Shown one piece after another: positions 1-11,237 of a DNA stretch of 64,000 nucleotides. Numbering within the stretch: the first letter of the stretch is position 1; every line of letters begins with the position of its first letter. This stretch comes from Cryptomeria japonica (taxonomy: Eukaryota; Streptophyta; Pinopsida; Cupressales; Cupressaceae). A model generated the notes under the pieces. That model was not told where the DNA came from. It ran no database searches and was given only the letters and a program-made list of their open reading frames with translations. Location: assembly GCF_030272615.1 (NCBI RefSeq), contig NC_081408.1, forward strand, positions 203,652,191-203,716,190, given 5' to 3'. Made by a program: the position numbers and the translations under genes.

Positions 1-117
1 AAATTCTTACCTCTAAATCTATTTTTTAGCAATTTTTTGTCAAAACACTGGATATCAGATTTTGATGAAATCGCGCAACCCGTGAGTTGAAAATGACTCA
101 CGAGCTATCACTGTCAA

Positions 118-497
118 AATATAATATAATATTATATAATACGTATTATATAATATATTATTATATTATATTATAATATAATATAATATAATAATATATT
201 ATATAATACGTATTATCTAATATATTATTATATTATAATATAATATAAGATTATATTATAATATAATATAAGATTATATTATAATATAATATAAGATTAT
301 ATTATAATATAATATAACATTATATTATATAATACGTATTATATAATATATTATTATATTATAATATAATATAATATAATAATATATTAAATAATACGTA
401 TTATATAATATATATTATATAATATATTATTACATTATATATATTATATAATATAATAATATATAATATATTATATAATATGTAACATATAATATAT
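118..497. repeat. AT-only tandem array built from palindromes
   Basis: This is about 380 bases of almost pure A and T. It contains four TACGTA-centred dyads, at 140-145, 207-212, 333-338 and 395-400. Two of them sit in perfect 24-base palindromes (131-154 and 324-347). Between the second and third dyads there is an exact 23-bp tandem repeat, marked by the lone G at 249, 272 and 295 and a C at 318. A short direct repeat (tggatatc-n-gattt) lies just outside both ends, at 49-62 and 525-538. The array could extrude cruciforms in DNA. The small ORFs crossing it are by-products of the repeat. Confidence 0.9.
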
Positions 498-3400
498 TTT
501 TTAAATTAAAATTAAAAAAAAAATTGGATATCCGATTTGCATAGGTAATTACAAGGCCAAGGTGTACTGACACCCAGGCCAAGCAAAAAGTCAACACGGA
601 TTTTTGCGTTTTTAGGCGAGTGAAGAAGGCTATTTTTTTCACATCGCCACTTTTTGACCCCCCTTGATCCTGCACTAACCCATGTATAGGAGGTAACCAG
701 TCATTTCCTGAATGACTGTTACTGTTGGTGTGTTTTCTACTCCTGGTTGCTTTGCTTTGTTTCTTGATCTGCCTCTTGCTTCTAGGTGTCCTCCAGTTTC
801 CTGCATAGATGAGAACAATGAGTTAGAACAATTGTTTTGAGCAATGAATGATTATATCCTACACATGTATATTCACACATGCATACATATGATAGCTCCT
901 AGATGTGTCATTATCAAAGCCAAAGTAGTGCTATTATACACACCTAAAATAAGCACTTTATTTCTAACTTTTTTATTCGTGTGTTGAAACAATGGTCTTA
1001 GAGTATTCATTCTATTCAAAGAGAATCTAATGAATGATATACACAATGATAAGTTCAGGCATGACAATTAATGTATATCACAACGAGCAATACATAGTGA
1101 AAAGACAAGTGATCAAGAAAGAGCACATCCCTTGACAGTTCAGAAAGGTTGCTTGAGTGAAAGAACAAGATGCATAACAATTTTCCAAAATCTCATAAGA
1201 AGGTGTAATAGCTCTAAAAGTACAGTTGTCAGGAAATTAGAAACTATGTAGGTGGTAAAGTTTGCAGTCAATCACAATGATCATAAGAATAAAAAAAACA
1301 TCAAGATTGTGTTAGTGAAAAGAAATAATGAAACTGCAGTCCACATGGTTGTGGCAGTCATAAGTCTAAAAGCGATTAAAATGGACCAGTCTTTAAGAGC
1401 TACAGTCATGATGAAGAGAAAAATTAGATCACAATGTAGGACTATACATGGTCACCAAAGATGATGTCAAATAGTAAAAAAAATGACAGAGAGTATGTTT
1501 TTCAAAGGAGGATAGTGATTTTACTAGCAGAGTATTTCCTAGTATTAAATGAGCAGTCATCATACACAAAGATATTCATTGGTTTCTACAACAAAGACAA
1601 TGAAAATATAATAGAAAATATCTCTACACTATTCATACAACAGTTATCAGAAAATAGCAATAAATGCTTCTTGACAATAGGTTTAGTTCACCTTTGTGCA
1701 AGACAAAAGACAATCATCCAGCATTAAGTGCCATTCAAAGAAGATACATTCTAATATATTTGAATGTGAATCCATATCTAACAGAAATTGAGACAAGACA
1801 TTGCAACTACAAAGATCTATGGGAATAATATATTCTATTAGTCATGATGTCACATTAAGCCCCAATTACATCCCCGATGCATCATGAGAATCCTTGATTT
1901 TTGATGATACAGTCTAGAATATTGTGACCTTCATTTGCAATCACATAAAGCAAAGCCCCAACCATCAAACAAAATATAATGATTTCAAACTAAGGAGACG
2001 ATCACTATAGTCATTATGAATGAATGGAATATAGAAGACACAAACAAAAATTGCGGCCTCTTGTTTCCAGTATGTTAGTGAACAATGTTCATCTAAAATG
2101 CCAGTGAGGTTTTAGCAATCCATTGGAGATCCAAATCATGTCAAAGATTTTGAAAAGATTTAATATCAGAATGAAATAAAAACTATAATGAGTAGCAGTC
2201 ATAAGGAACAAAGCACAACAAAACCTTATAGAGGTTTATACCTTCAGACATGGACAAATATACCTTTGTTATAAGTTTGTGATAGTCAATTTCATACATA
2301 GTTTGTTGGAGTTGTCACTGACCAAGAGTTTTTTTTCTTTTATAATACAATAGGCCAATCTAGTGATGAATAGGTGACATTAAATGAAAAATCAAAGGCT
2401 TAAAGTACAAAGATACAAAAGGTTGCGGCCTGTCAACCAAAGAATGTAACTATCCAGCATGATCCTTCCTAATTATAAGGTTAAAATACAAATATGACAC
2501 CTGCAAACATGAAATACCAAACATTCAAGAATGGCAGCCACTCAATAGGCAACGATAAAATTAAGGGTTTTTAGACCCGTATTATCTATCTACAGTTTAA
2601 ACCCTAATGGGTCTTCATTCCTTTTAAAAACCTATGAGTAAACATGAAGGTGCAAGAGAAAATTGAGGGTTGTGGTCACATAGAACACAGACTCACAACA
2701 TTTCATACTTGCAGATACAGTTTTTTTAGTTTTTTACACAACAAACATGGAGGAACCCTCACAGAGATAATCATCAAGAAGAAAAAGAGCCATATACCCA
2801 GTAGACAAAAATAAAAAAGATTAGTATTCCAGCTGAAAGACAACTAAAGGTATCAAAAATTATATAAAAACATAGAGCTGCGACTTGTATAAATAGAAAA
2901 CCTTTCTTTTCCTTGGCAAATATAGAGTTCACATGCACATTTTTTAAGTATAGTACAAAAAGCTTCAAATAAATGTAACTTTCTTTCAAAATAAACTCAG
3001 ACTTTTGGGTTTGGATTTATTCAACAATCATATAGTGCAGGAAAGGTTGTTAGAGGTATCTTGAGCCAAAGGAAACCACTAAAACATTGTTAAGCTTGAA
3101 TGCCGCCATGATACAACAAAAACCCTAGCTACAACAGCTTGTAGCTTCTTTGACAAGCTTCAATGTAAAATGAAATGCTTCATCACATGGTGTTTGGTTT
3201 TGTTTTAGGGTTTTCTCTACCCTAAATATGCCAACCTTTTTTGGGTTTTCTGGTGGTATTTTTAACCAAATGCAAAATTAAAACAAATATGTCATGACCT
3301 TGTCAAGTAAGTGGTGAATATTATTGCCTTAGCTCTTTGACTTGTATGCTTGTGTGGAGGTGTTGGCCACATGGATGCCACATCACTTTTGAAGGGTTCA

Positions 3401-3600
3401 TATTTTAGCACATGTATGTGCTATTCATATTTTAAACTCGCATATACTTATTGTAAAACAAATGACTTTAAATGTGTAATTGTAAATCTTTAAGTCATTT
3501 TGTTATTATTGAATGCAAGTAGAAGTGGCTTAAATTTTTTCCAAGTGTCTCAGTCAAACCAGGATGAAGAATCAAACAACTAAAGATACAACGTATATAG
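498..3600. other. No gene recognised; unique AT-rich spacer
   Basis: I see no domain, RNA gene or LTR pair here. Short ORFs at 873-1067 (minus), 1252-1464, 1461-1727 and 2774-2989 (minus) show no recognisable motif, no compositional support and no partner nearby. The segment 540-670 has slightly higher GC than the array beside it but encodes nothing I recognise. Confidence 0.5.
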
Positions 3601-4677
3601 TGTTGGTATTATGGATGACTTCGTCATGTGTTGCATTGGTTTTGTCATTGATGTCAACACTTATATTCTTGGAGGTCTACATTATGTTCGTCGGTATGGT
3701 TAGTGACTTATGCACAGTCATTGGTGTGTGTTCACCAGTAGGTTATATTGTTCACTGGCAGCGATGATGACTTGTTATCATCTGGAGATCATTTTGGTTA
3801 TGTCGAAGACATGGATTGGAAGTTTAGTTTTGGTGTTTTTCTTATTGGTCTAATCAGGTTGGCAGATTTGCCTTTACGAGCAGATAGGTCTAGGTTATGG
3901 ACCAGCACATGTTATATATTCTAGATCAGCATGACATGTTCTGGAGATAGTTTATAGATTCGTAAATGTATTGAGCCAACATGTTGTATCGCATCAAGAC
4001 TTATTTGTAATTGATTTAATTGTAATATCTCCAGTGAGCCGACCTACACATTTGGTCTTAGGTTTTGTATATATGATTGTAAGATCTTATTGAAGATCAT
4101 AGATGGTATGAGTGTTTTCGAATATTGAAGAGTGCAAATAAGCAAATCCTTGTGCAAATCATGCAGAAATTATTCGAAGGTTGAAGGAATATTATGATGG
4201 TGTTTATCACTCATGTTCAGAGCTTAAACCGATACTGAATCCAACATTGCAGATGCTATTTTGAGAAGTACATTATCATTGGATTTAACCATCCAATTGT
4301 AGTTAGCATGACTCCTATTTTGTGATTGAGCAGTGAGTTGTAGGCGGTTGGCCTTTCTGCATGTGCAGACCCCATTTGTATACACTTACTATCTGCAGTA
4401 GTATCATTTGATTGTGGGTAAGGTTTCCCATGGTGGTTTTTTCCCTTACCAGGTTTCCACATCAAAATCTCTATTTCATGTGTTGTGGATGTTGTTTCTC
4501 TTTATGTTTCATGCATTAAGTTATATCGGTACTGCTATAATTGTTAATCTGTTTTACCGGCACTTAAGTTTGGTTTACCGGCATTAAGTTTAAGTTGGAA
4601 TAGTTTGCATTTGGATTATAATTTATTCACAACTGATTCACTCCCCCCCTCTCAATTGTCCTTCTCGGGTCCTAACA
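3601..4677 (+). mobile_element. Solo LTR of a Sirevirus-like copia family (C relative)
   Basis: The segment starts TGTTGG and ends CTAACA, exactly like the LTRs of element C at 19081 and 24713. It aligns with them throughout, including the U3 dyad TTGTCATTGATGTCAA (3642-3657), a TATATAT promoter-like stretch near 4068, the conserved GTTTTTTCCC / GGTTTCCA box near 4435-4460, and the C-rich hairpin at 4629-4659. A perfect target-site duplication, TATAG, flanks it at 3596-3600 and 4678-4682. No primer-binding site, coding region or second LTR follows, so this is a solo LTR left by recombination between two LTRs. It keeps the 30-bp stretch that the 3' LTR of C has lost. At 1077 bp it matches the C family in length. 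Confidence 0.93.
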
Positions 4678-4682
4678 TATAG

Positions 4683-5640
4683 GGCATGTGAGCCAAAGTT
4701 TAAGCTGCAGTTGGCAGTTGTTTGCAAGCACATAGAGGGTATATAGGGGTTGTTTGAGTCAATTAGGAAAACTTATTGAAGTTTTGAGATGTCATCATAT
4801 TAGACTTGGTCAAAGTGGACATTTTCAACACTTTCGAGCACTTTTTGAGTGTATCTTGTTGCTAGATTTTTGGCACTTCAAGTGCATCCGACCCTAATCA
4901 GTTGGATTTTTTCCTGTTTTGGTGGGTATTGGAGGGAGAGAGAAGAGAATATATTCATTTTTGTAACTCATTTTTGTGTTACTTCCTGATTATGCAGATT
5001 TGAACCTTAGTGACTTCTAATAGTCCTTTGTCCTTTCTTTTTTGCCATATCTTGTAGCTCATATGATTTGATATTTATTAAAGCTACCTTGGAGGCTTAT
5101 GGCAGTTTTATCCGTTCTTAGTCTTGTAGAATTGTGTATTTTATGTGATTTATCAGGTTATTAGTGAAGAATACCTACCTTTCTTACGATTTTGTCTCAC
5201 TATATTTCATGCATTTTCTATAAAAGTGTCATGTGCAGGTTTCAAGTTGGGTCTAAGCTATTGAATAAACTCATTCAGACCTTCTTGTGAAATATTTATG
5301 CATATGTATGTCCTGGATAAGTTGTGTTAGCTTGTTGTTGTCATTATATTTTTTCAGAGCGTTTCAGTTTTCTAAGTATCATAAGGTTAGCAATTTTGGT
5401 GAATCACTTAGTAATTTCCCATTAGTTTACAAAAATAGGCTTTACCTTTTTTTAAGTTATCTTCCTTCTCTTTTCCACAAAAACTAGTAGTTTTGAAGTG
5501 ATGACTAGCTAGGAGTCAGTCTTATCTAAAGGTTCAGTTCAGTCATAGGTGACCCACAGCTTTGAATTGATCCCATGTTTCTCCAAAAATCTTAGTTTGT
5601 CAAACTTTGCATACGGTGCATTTCTAGGAGATAATAGGTC
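4683..5640. other. No gene recognised
   Basis: This is AT-rich sequence between the solo LTR and the coiled-coil ORF. The ORF at 5287-5487 is hydrophobic and has no recognisable motif. It may be the decayed 5' part of whatever carried the coiled-coil ORF, but I cannot show that. Confidence 0.4.
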
Positions 5641-5707
5641 CAAAGACATGAACCATAAGATTAGGTTAGACATCCCCATCAATGTGGACAACAAGAAATA
5701 GGGGACC

Positions 5708-6274
5708 ATGAATAAGGATAATGAAGGTGGTCAAAAGGGGGAGAAGGTGTTGGAAGACCTAATTTTGGAGGTCACTAGGGGCCAAGAGAACTGCTAGAAG
5801 TGGGTTGTGAAGAAAATTGGAACCCTGAAAGATGGGATTAAGGGTGTTATTGACACTTTCATGGAGTCTCCTAGGCCTAGTAAAATTGAGAAGCTCATGA
5901 TCATGATTCAAAAGTTGTCTTAGGATGTTGAAACTATGAAGATCATCCATGAGCGTAGAATTGATAAGTTGGAAGAGTATGTGAACGACATCGAAGACAA
6001 CTTGATTAATCTAGTGGAAATCAGCAGGGAGGCGATGAGTAACAATGTTGAAGGTTTGGAAAAAATCAATGCCATGAATGTTGACTATAGAACCAAACCC
6101 ATAGACAGTGATCCTCCATCAGGGAAAAAGCAAAAAAAGAATGCTTTAGAGGGTAGCCAGAGTGCTGCTAGAGGGAAGACGGACCAGGAGCCAAAGCCAA
6201 GACCAAGGTACTTCCAGATTAATCATGGAGGATCTGGAGAAAATCAACAAGAAGATTATTTAGAAAAATATTGA
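5708..6274 (+). pseudogene. Broken coiled-coil ORF, possibly LINE ORF1-like
   Basis: One frame runs from ATG 5708 to the stop at 6274 (189 codons) and is interrupted by two TAG codons, at about 5795 and 5921. The product is highly charged. Residues about 75-125 form a plausible coiled coil (RRIDKLEEYVNDIEDNLINL and following), and a basic tail rich in K, R, P and G follows (SGKKQKK, KPRPR). The DNA after the stop (6275-6475) is T/G-rich and ends in AATAAAA followed by an A run. That resembles a retrotransposed 3' end such as a plant LINE tail. No zinc knuckle, reverse transcriptase or endonuclease is visible. A LINE ORF1 remnant is one reading, and a processed pseudogene of an unknown coiled-coil protein is another. 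I do not recognise the family. Confidence 0.4.
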
Positions 6275-6475
6275 ACTAGTGCACTCTCTCTGTTGAGTGC
6301 TTTTCCCTATTTTTTGGGGGGCTTTTCATGTTGTTTTTGGCTTTGGGTCTGTGTGGGGTTTATCTCTAGTTTCGCTTTTGTTTAATGTCTTTTTGGCTAG
6401 TGACCTTGGTTTGTAAAACTTTGGATTTCAGATACTTGTAAAACCTGTTTATCTTAATAAAAAAACTATATAATA
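6275..6475 (+). other. LINE-like or processed 3' tail with AATAAA
   Basis: The tail follows the stop of the coiled-coil ORF. It has a GT-rich stretch and then CTTAATAAAAAAAC at about 6453-6466, which reads as a poly(A) signal merging into a short A tail. No matching 5' boundary or TSD could be fixed. Confidence 0.4.
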
Positions 6476-8939
6476 CTTAATACTGCATCCATATATATAC
6501 TACTTTTGAATTCCTAAAAGGTTGTTGTCAATCATTTGATAATTTAGGTGAAGATATAGATTTTCACAACTGCCTTAACTACAATACAACTGCATAATCT
6601 TTTCCGAGTATTAATCTATGATGTAAGTATGAATCCTTTTGATTATAATAAGTTAATGATGTTGATAAGTTTCTTTCCTCTCTATGCATAATTTTGTAAG
6701 GAATATTTTTGTCTGTTGTGTGTCCTACCCTACTCTATTTTTTACAAATAAGGAAAGGATATTCAATTTTGACAAGATTTCTAGCTTCGTAATTCTTTCA
6801 GTCTAGATAACTCATGATATTTTTACCTCTGTCATTTATATATTCGTTCATAAAACTCCATCAATATATAGGAGTTATACATTAAGAAAGCTCTGTATAA
6901 GTTATAACATTGAAATGTAGTGCAGTGGGATCAACTCACGTAAATCAATTTTATCTGTTTACGTGAGACACATCCATATCCAGTGCTTCTAAAGCTTACA
7001 TGTCCTATGATCTATGATCTATTGTCAAGATGTATAATGTAAGTCTCTTGCAGATGATGAATGATGGTTTATGATCTGAAATGTTGATAGAAAACCATTT
7101 TTTTCTATACATTTAGATAACCAACTTTATAGAAATTAATAACAAAGAAGAAATAAAAAGATTGGAGGGCTTTCATCACTTTTTCTGTTTACATGAAACT
7201 CATCTATATGTAGAGCTTCAAAAACTTTCATCTCCTCTTTGTCTGTTATATTGTCTATAGTCAATTCAATAGGATTATAAATAGAAAATATGGTACAATC
7301 TATATAAACAGAATTATGACGTTTTGTTGTAAAATGTCTATTTAGTATATTTTGTCTATTATTCTAAAACAATAGTTTTGTGTTTGTATAAAAATTTAAA
7401 TTGAAAAATGTCAAAGATATTAAATTTTTATAATTGAAAATATTAAACTTTATCAATTTTTAGATTTAACTATATGAATTTTATTTTGTAACATTTCAAA
7501 TTATATTCCATCATTCACCATCAAGATGTGTAGAGTAAATCTCCATGATTTATCATAGGAGTGTACAAACCAAGTCTTTTGATCTATACATCATAATGAT
7601 GGATCATAGAATATGATCTCAAATATTCATAGAAAAAGATTCTTATTTTATATATTTTCATAATAAATTATAAAGAATAATCTAAAATATTGATAATATA
7701 ATTTCATTAAATCAAATATGAAAATATACAAGATCTATTTAAATTTATTCTTTCTAAAATTCTACTAAACATTTTATTTTGTTTATGGTGTGGTTTGTCT
7801 ACGAATAAAGTTTTTCTCCTTTGCAAGATGGCCAAAATATCTAAGAGAAAAGTTTGAATTCTCTAAAAAAATCTGTCAGAGACGTACAATATTAGAAGTA
7901 TTGTCTACAACTGTCAGCATTGCTGACGTTTCAAACAGCTGTCATATACAATTAGATTATAACACTCAAGGTGAAAAGGTTATTCTAAAACACCTAATGT
8001 TATTGTGTAACACAGAAGAGCAACAAAAGCAGAACAGCACATTAGTGAGAAACGTGGGGCGGCATTATCCAGATCACAGCTTTCTTTGAATCTTGGTGGT
8101 TTTTATCTATATTATTTTATTTTCTTTGTCATCGATTTGAAAGCAGTTTGAAGAGAAAAAAAGAGACACGTAGATTGGAGAGCTAGGTTTCCTAAATAAA
8201 GTAATACTAAGATGCCCGCACTATTTTTATGACAATAATTCTGGAGAGTTAAATCAAAGTAATTTCGTTGTTTCTCAAGTAACGTGTACAATGGTAAAGC
8301 TGGATTAAGTAATTGGATGGATCTGCCGTGGATTAAGTGATACTTATACGGCTAGGTGTTTCTCCACTTAAATAAAGTGGAATCACAGCAAAAAAGAAAA
8401 TCCTTTTCACATCACCCATAATCCACTTATTGTAAAGTTACATGGTATCTTAAGTCTTACCCACAGAATGCTTTCTCTGTAAACAAGTATGGTATATATT
8501 GATACTATGCGCATGCTGAGGATAATGGCATTGGTTAGGGTTTACACTATTGTCAACAAAAGTATTCAAAGGTGTAAAGTAAATATAGATTAATGGAATG
8601 CATATAAAGGGTTGAAAATCTTTTGTTTGAATGGATCGTTGTACTGAATGTCTTTTCATCTATAGTAGAGATAAATATTAATTAGTTTATTCGAGAAACA
8701 AAAATAATTGAATAAGATATTTAAGAAATTTTTTAATTTGGAAGCCTATTTTTCAAAAGATGGTTGTATTAAATGTCAATTTATTTGTAAGAGTTGTGAA
8801 TATTTTTTTATTTTTTTTAAAGATAAAAGGCAGGAGCAGGTAATAATTATATTAATGATAGGAAAAATTACAAATAGAAAAAATTGAGTGGAGAAAACAC
8901 CCTCAAAGCTACTATAAATTCCAGAATTCAAAGTACTTA
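6476..8939. other. No gene recognised; old diverged duplications
   Basis: This segment is AT-rich. The 99-residue ORF at 7790-8089 has no recognisable domain. Two pairs of diverged repeats are visible by eye. About 6950-7006 resembles about 7180-7234 (TCTGTTTACGTGA against TCTGTTTACATGA, then similar words in the same order). About 7015-7120 resembles about 7515-7660 (TCAAGATGT, ATGATGGATCAT-like and ATAGAAAA words in order). They look like an ancient internal duplication of a mobile element too old to classify. Confidence 0.4.
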
Positions 8940-9072
8940 GTTACAGATTGTGAGAATTGTTTTTTATTTTTTTTAGTTTTATGGTTTTCCCTATTCTTTG
9001 GAAAATGATTGTCTGTAAGGCAATTACTCTTATTGTAATTCACATTGAGGGTTTTCCAATATTAGTCCCCAG
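8940..9072 (+). repeat. Truncated 5' LTR of copia A
   Basis: The stretch from AAGAATTGTT-like sequence to TTTTCCAATAT matches the 3' LTR at about 12920-13050. The match stops at CCAATAT, and the gag ATG follows eight codons or less later at 9073. The last part of the LTR, the primer-binding site and the untranslated leader are therefore missing, presumably through a deletion. Confidence 0.7.
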
Positions 9073-9620
9073 ATGGCTAATGAAAAGGATTTAGCATTTC
9101 AACTTCCATTATTATTGGAGAAAACTATGATTATTAGAGTATCAAATGAAGACCCTGGGAATTTGTGGAAGGTGGATACACAAAGCTCTTTTCACCATTC
9201 AATTTGCCTTGGATGTTTCAATTTTTCCTCCTTGTGAATCAACTTAGGACTCAAGGTGAAACTATATCAGATCAGAAAATTGTAGAAATTTTTTTGAGTT
9301 CTCTTCCTCCTAAATTTGATCTAGTAGTAATTGCTATTGAAGAAAGTAAAGATTTAACTACTTTCAAAGTTGCAGTATTAATTGGTTCTTTGTAGTCTCA
9401 TGAAGAGTGCATGCAATGTTCTATGCAAATTTTTGTGCAAGCTTTCCAGTCTTCTATGAATATTGAGGAAAAATACAAATCTACTCCCTCTCATACTACT
9501 CAATTTCAAGGTGAATCTTCTAGTAATAACAAAGGAAGAGGTAGAGGAAGAGGAAGATGACGAAGTTCTGTTGATAGAAGTATACAGTGCATATATTGTG
9601 AAAGATAAGTCAAGAGCTAG
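9073..9620 (+). pseudogene. Copia A gag (broken)
   Basis: The start MANEKDLAFQLPLLLEKT at 9073 is copia-gag-like but stops at about 9236. The gag core continues in another frame at 9165-9395, with SDQKIVEIFLSSLPPKFD, the block seen in UBN2/DUF4219-type copia capsid proteins. A TAG at about 9393 then interrupts it. Further on come a GRGRGRGR basic stretch (about 9534-9557), a TGA, and the first half of a zinc knuckle, CIYC. The second half of the CCHC motif (Gly-His and the last Cys) is missing. The protein would have formed the virus-like particle core and bound RNA, but it cannot do so now. Confidence 0.8.
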
Positions 9621-9930
9621 TTATGCAGAAGAGTCTTTTGATGCAAACAATTCTACATTCTTTGCATGCAATTTGGAAAAAGAACCCCAAGAGGATGTCT
9701 GGTTCTTAGACAACAGTTGTTCAAGTCACATGATAGGTAAATCAAGTAAATCTGATTTTTTTGTCAAATTAGATGATTCAATGAGTAAAGTTAAATTTGG
9801 AGATGATAAGGAGGTTGATGTAATGGGAAAAGGTACCCTTGCAGTCAAGACTAAGGAAGGAGGCACTACAAATATCCATAATACTTTCTTTGTGCCAGAA
9901 TTACACCATAGTGTTTTGAGTATAAGATAA
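9621..9930 (+). pseudogene. Copia A protease (broken)
   Basis: The aspartic protease region reads VWFLDNSCSSHM at about 9697-9732, followed by the family block VKFGDDKEVDVMGKGTL and a C-terminal block FFVPELHHSVLSIR. The catalytic triplet, normally Asp-Ser/Thr-Gly, is Asp-Asn-Ser, so the site is probably dead. The frame (the third one relative to gag and integrase) shows indels on both sides. In copia elements this enzyme cuts the Gag-Pol polyprotein. Confidence 0.8.
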
Positions 9931-10049
9931 CTTCTAGAAAAGAACTATAAAGTTGTATTTGAAGATAGGTGCTGCAAGATTTTGATAAATCTAATAATCA
10001 TCATCTTGTAGCAAAGACTTATATGATAGAGAATAAATTGTTTCCTCTC

Positions 10050-11170
10050 AAATTGGTTTCTAGTAAGTTGCATGCACTAAAATCAACCATAGATTATTCA
10101 TGGTTATGACATCAATGATATGGTCATCTGAATTTTGAAAGGCTAAGCTTGTTGGATAAGAAGAATATGGTACGAGGTCTTCCTCCAATCAAGGCAAAAG
10201 AAGAAGTTTGTTTAGGGTGTGCACTTGACAAGCATCACCGAGACAATTTTTCAGTGGGAAAATCTTGGAGAGCCAAATCTCCTCTAGAGCTTTTGCATGC
10301 TAACATATGTGGTGATATGCAAGAGACATCATTGGCTAAGAACCTTTATTTTTCTACATTCATTGATGATTACTATTGCCACATTAGGGTTTATTTTTTG
10401 AAGCTAAAATCTGAAGTCTTTGCATGCTTCAAGAATTTTAAAGCACTAACTGAAAAACAAAGTGAGTATCCTGTCAAGATACTCGGAACAGATAGAGGGG
10501 GATAGTTTACTTCTAATTATTTTGCTAATTTTTGTGCTAAGAATAACATCCAGAGATAGCTTACTGCCACATATACACCTCAACAAAATGGTATTGCTAA
10601 AAGAAAGAACCGTACAATTATGTAAATGGAACGAAGCATGCTATAGACAAAAAATCTTCCACATAGTTTTTGGGGAGACCCAGTTGCCACTATAGTATAT
10701 ATTCTCAACCATAGTCCAACGAAAGCAGTTCAAAATCTGACTCCAAAGGAAATCTAGAGCGGTCACAAGCCTTCAGTGGCTCATCTTTGCATCTTTTGAT
10801 GCTTTGCATATGTGCATATTCCAGTTCAAATGCGGAATAAGTTGGATGCCAAATCCCAACTTAGCATCTTTGTGGGCTACTCTACTGCAACTAAAGGTTG
10901 TAGATTTTATAATCCCGAGACAAAGCAATGGATAGTTAGCTGGGATGTGAAATTTGATGAAGGGGGAGTATGGTAGTGGAAAGATGATGTACAAAAAAAT
11001 CCATCAATAATCTTAAACATGGAAGATAACAATGTTCCTCCTCCTCTCCCCACAAGCTCAAGTGGAAGTTCTAGCTCTAGTTTTAGTCCTCCAAGCTCAC
11101 CTAGTTCTTCAAGTAGCACAAACTCAAGTGAAGATTCACCTCCACCGTCACCTCTGACATCTGTTCCATG
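10050..11170 (+). pseudogene. Copia A integrase (broken)
   Basis: The pre-integrase zinc region is recognisable (LNFERLSLLDKKN, then CLGC at about 10219) and is followed by the rve core. The first catalytic Asp position reads LHANICGD, with Asn where the Asp is expected. The second is intact (GTDRGG). The third reads NGIAKRKN, with Lys where the catalytic Glu is expected. Stops fall after RGG, within FCAKNNIQR and several times later. A long serine/proline-rich linker (about 11035-11165) separates it from the reverse transcriptase, as is usual in this superfamily. Two of the three catalytic residues are lost. Confidence 0.85.
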
Positions 11171-11237
11171 AAAGGTATGAAGTTTAGTTGATGTTTATCA
11201 GAGGAGTACCAATAAAAATCGAGTTGCTAATTTTGCT

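Noticed and set aside
430-675. 81-residue ORF on the minus strand
   Set aside because: It crosses the AT array and encodes a Tyr/Ile run, a by-product of the repeat.
3180-3240. Telomere-like words (TTTAGGG, CCCTAAA)
   Set aside because: Only isolated single copies, no tandem array.
7790-8089. 99-residue ORF, plus strand
   Set aside because: It has no recognisable domain, unusual composition and no supporting context. An open frame of this size is common by chance in AT-rich DNA when stops happen to be sparse.
9060-9080. Splice-like junction (CCCCAG then ATG) between the A LTR and gag, suggesting a retrotransposed spliced transcript
   Set aside because: The 3' LTR shows no GT donor at the matching place, so a plain deletion is simpler.
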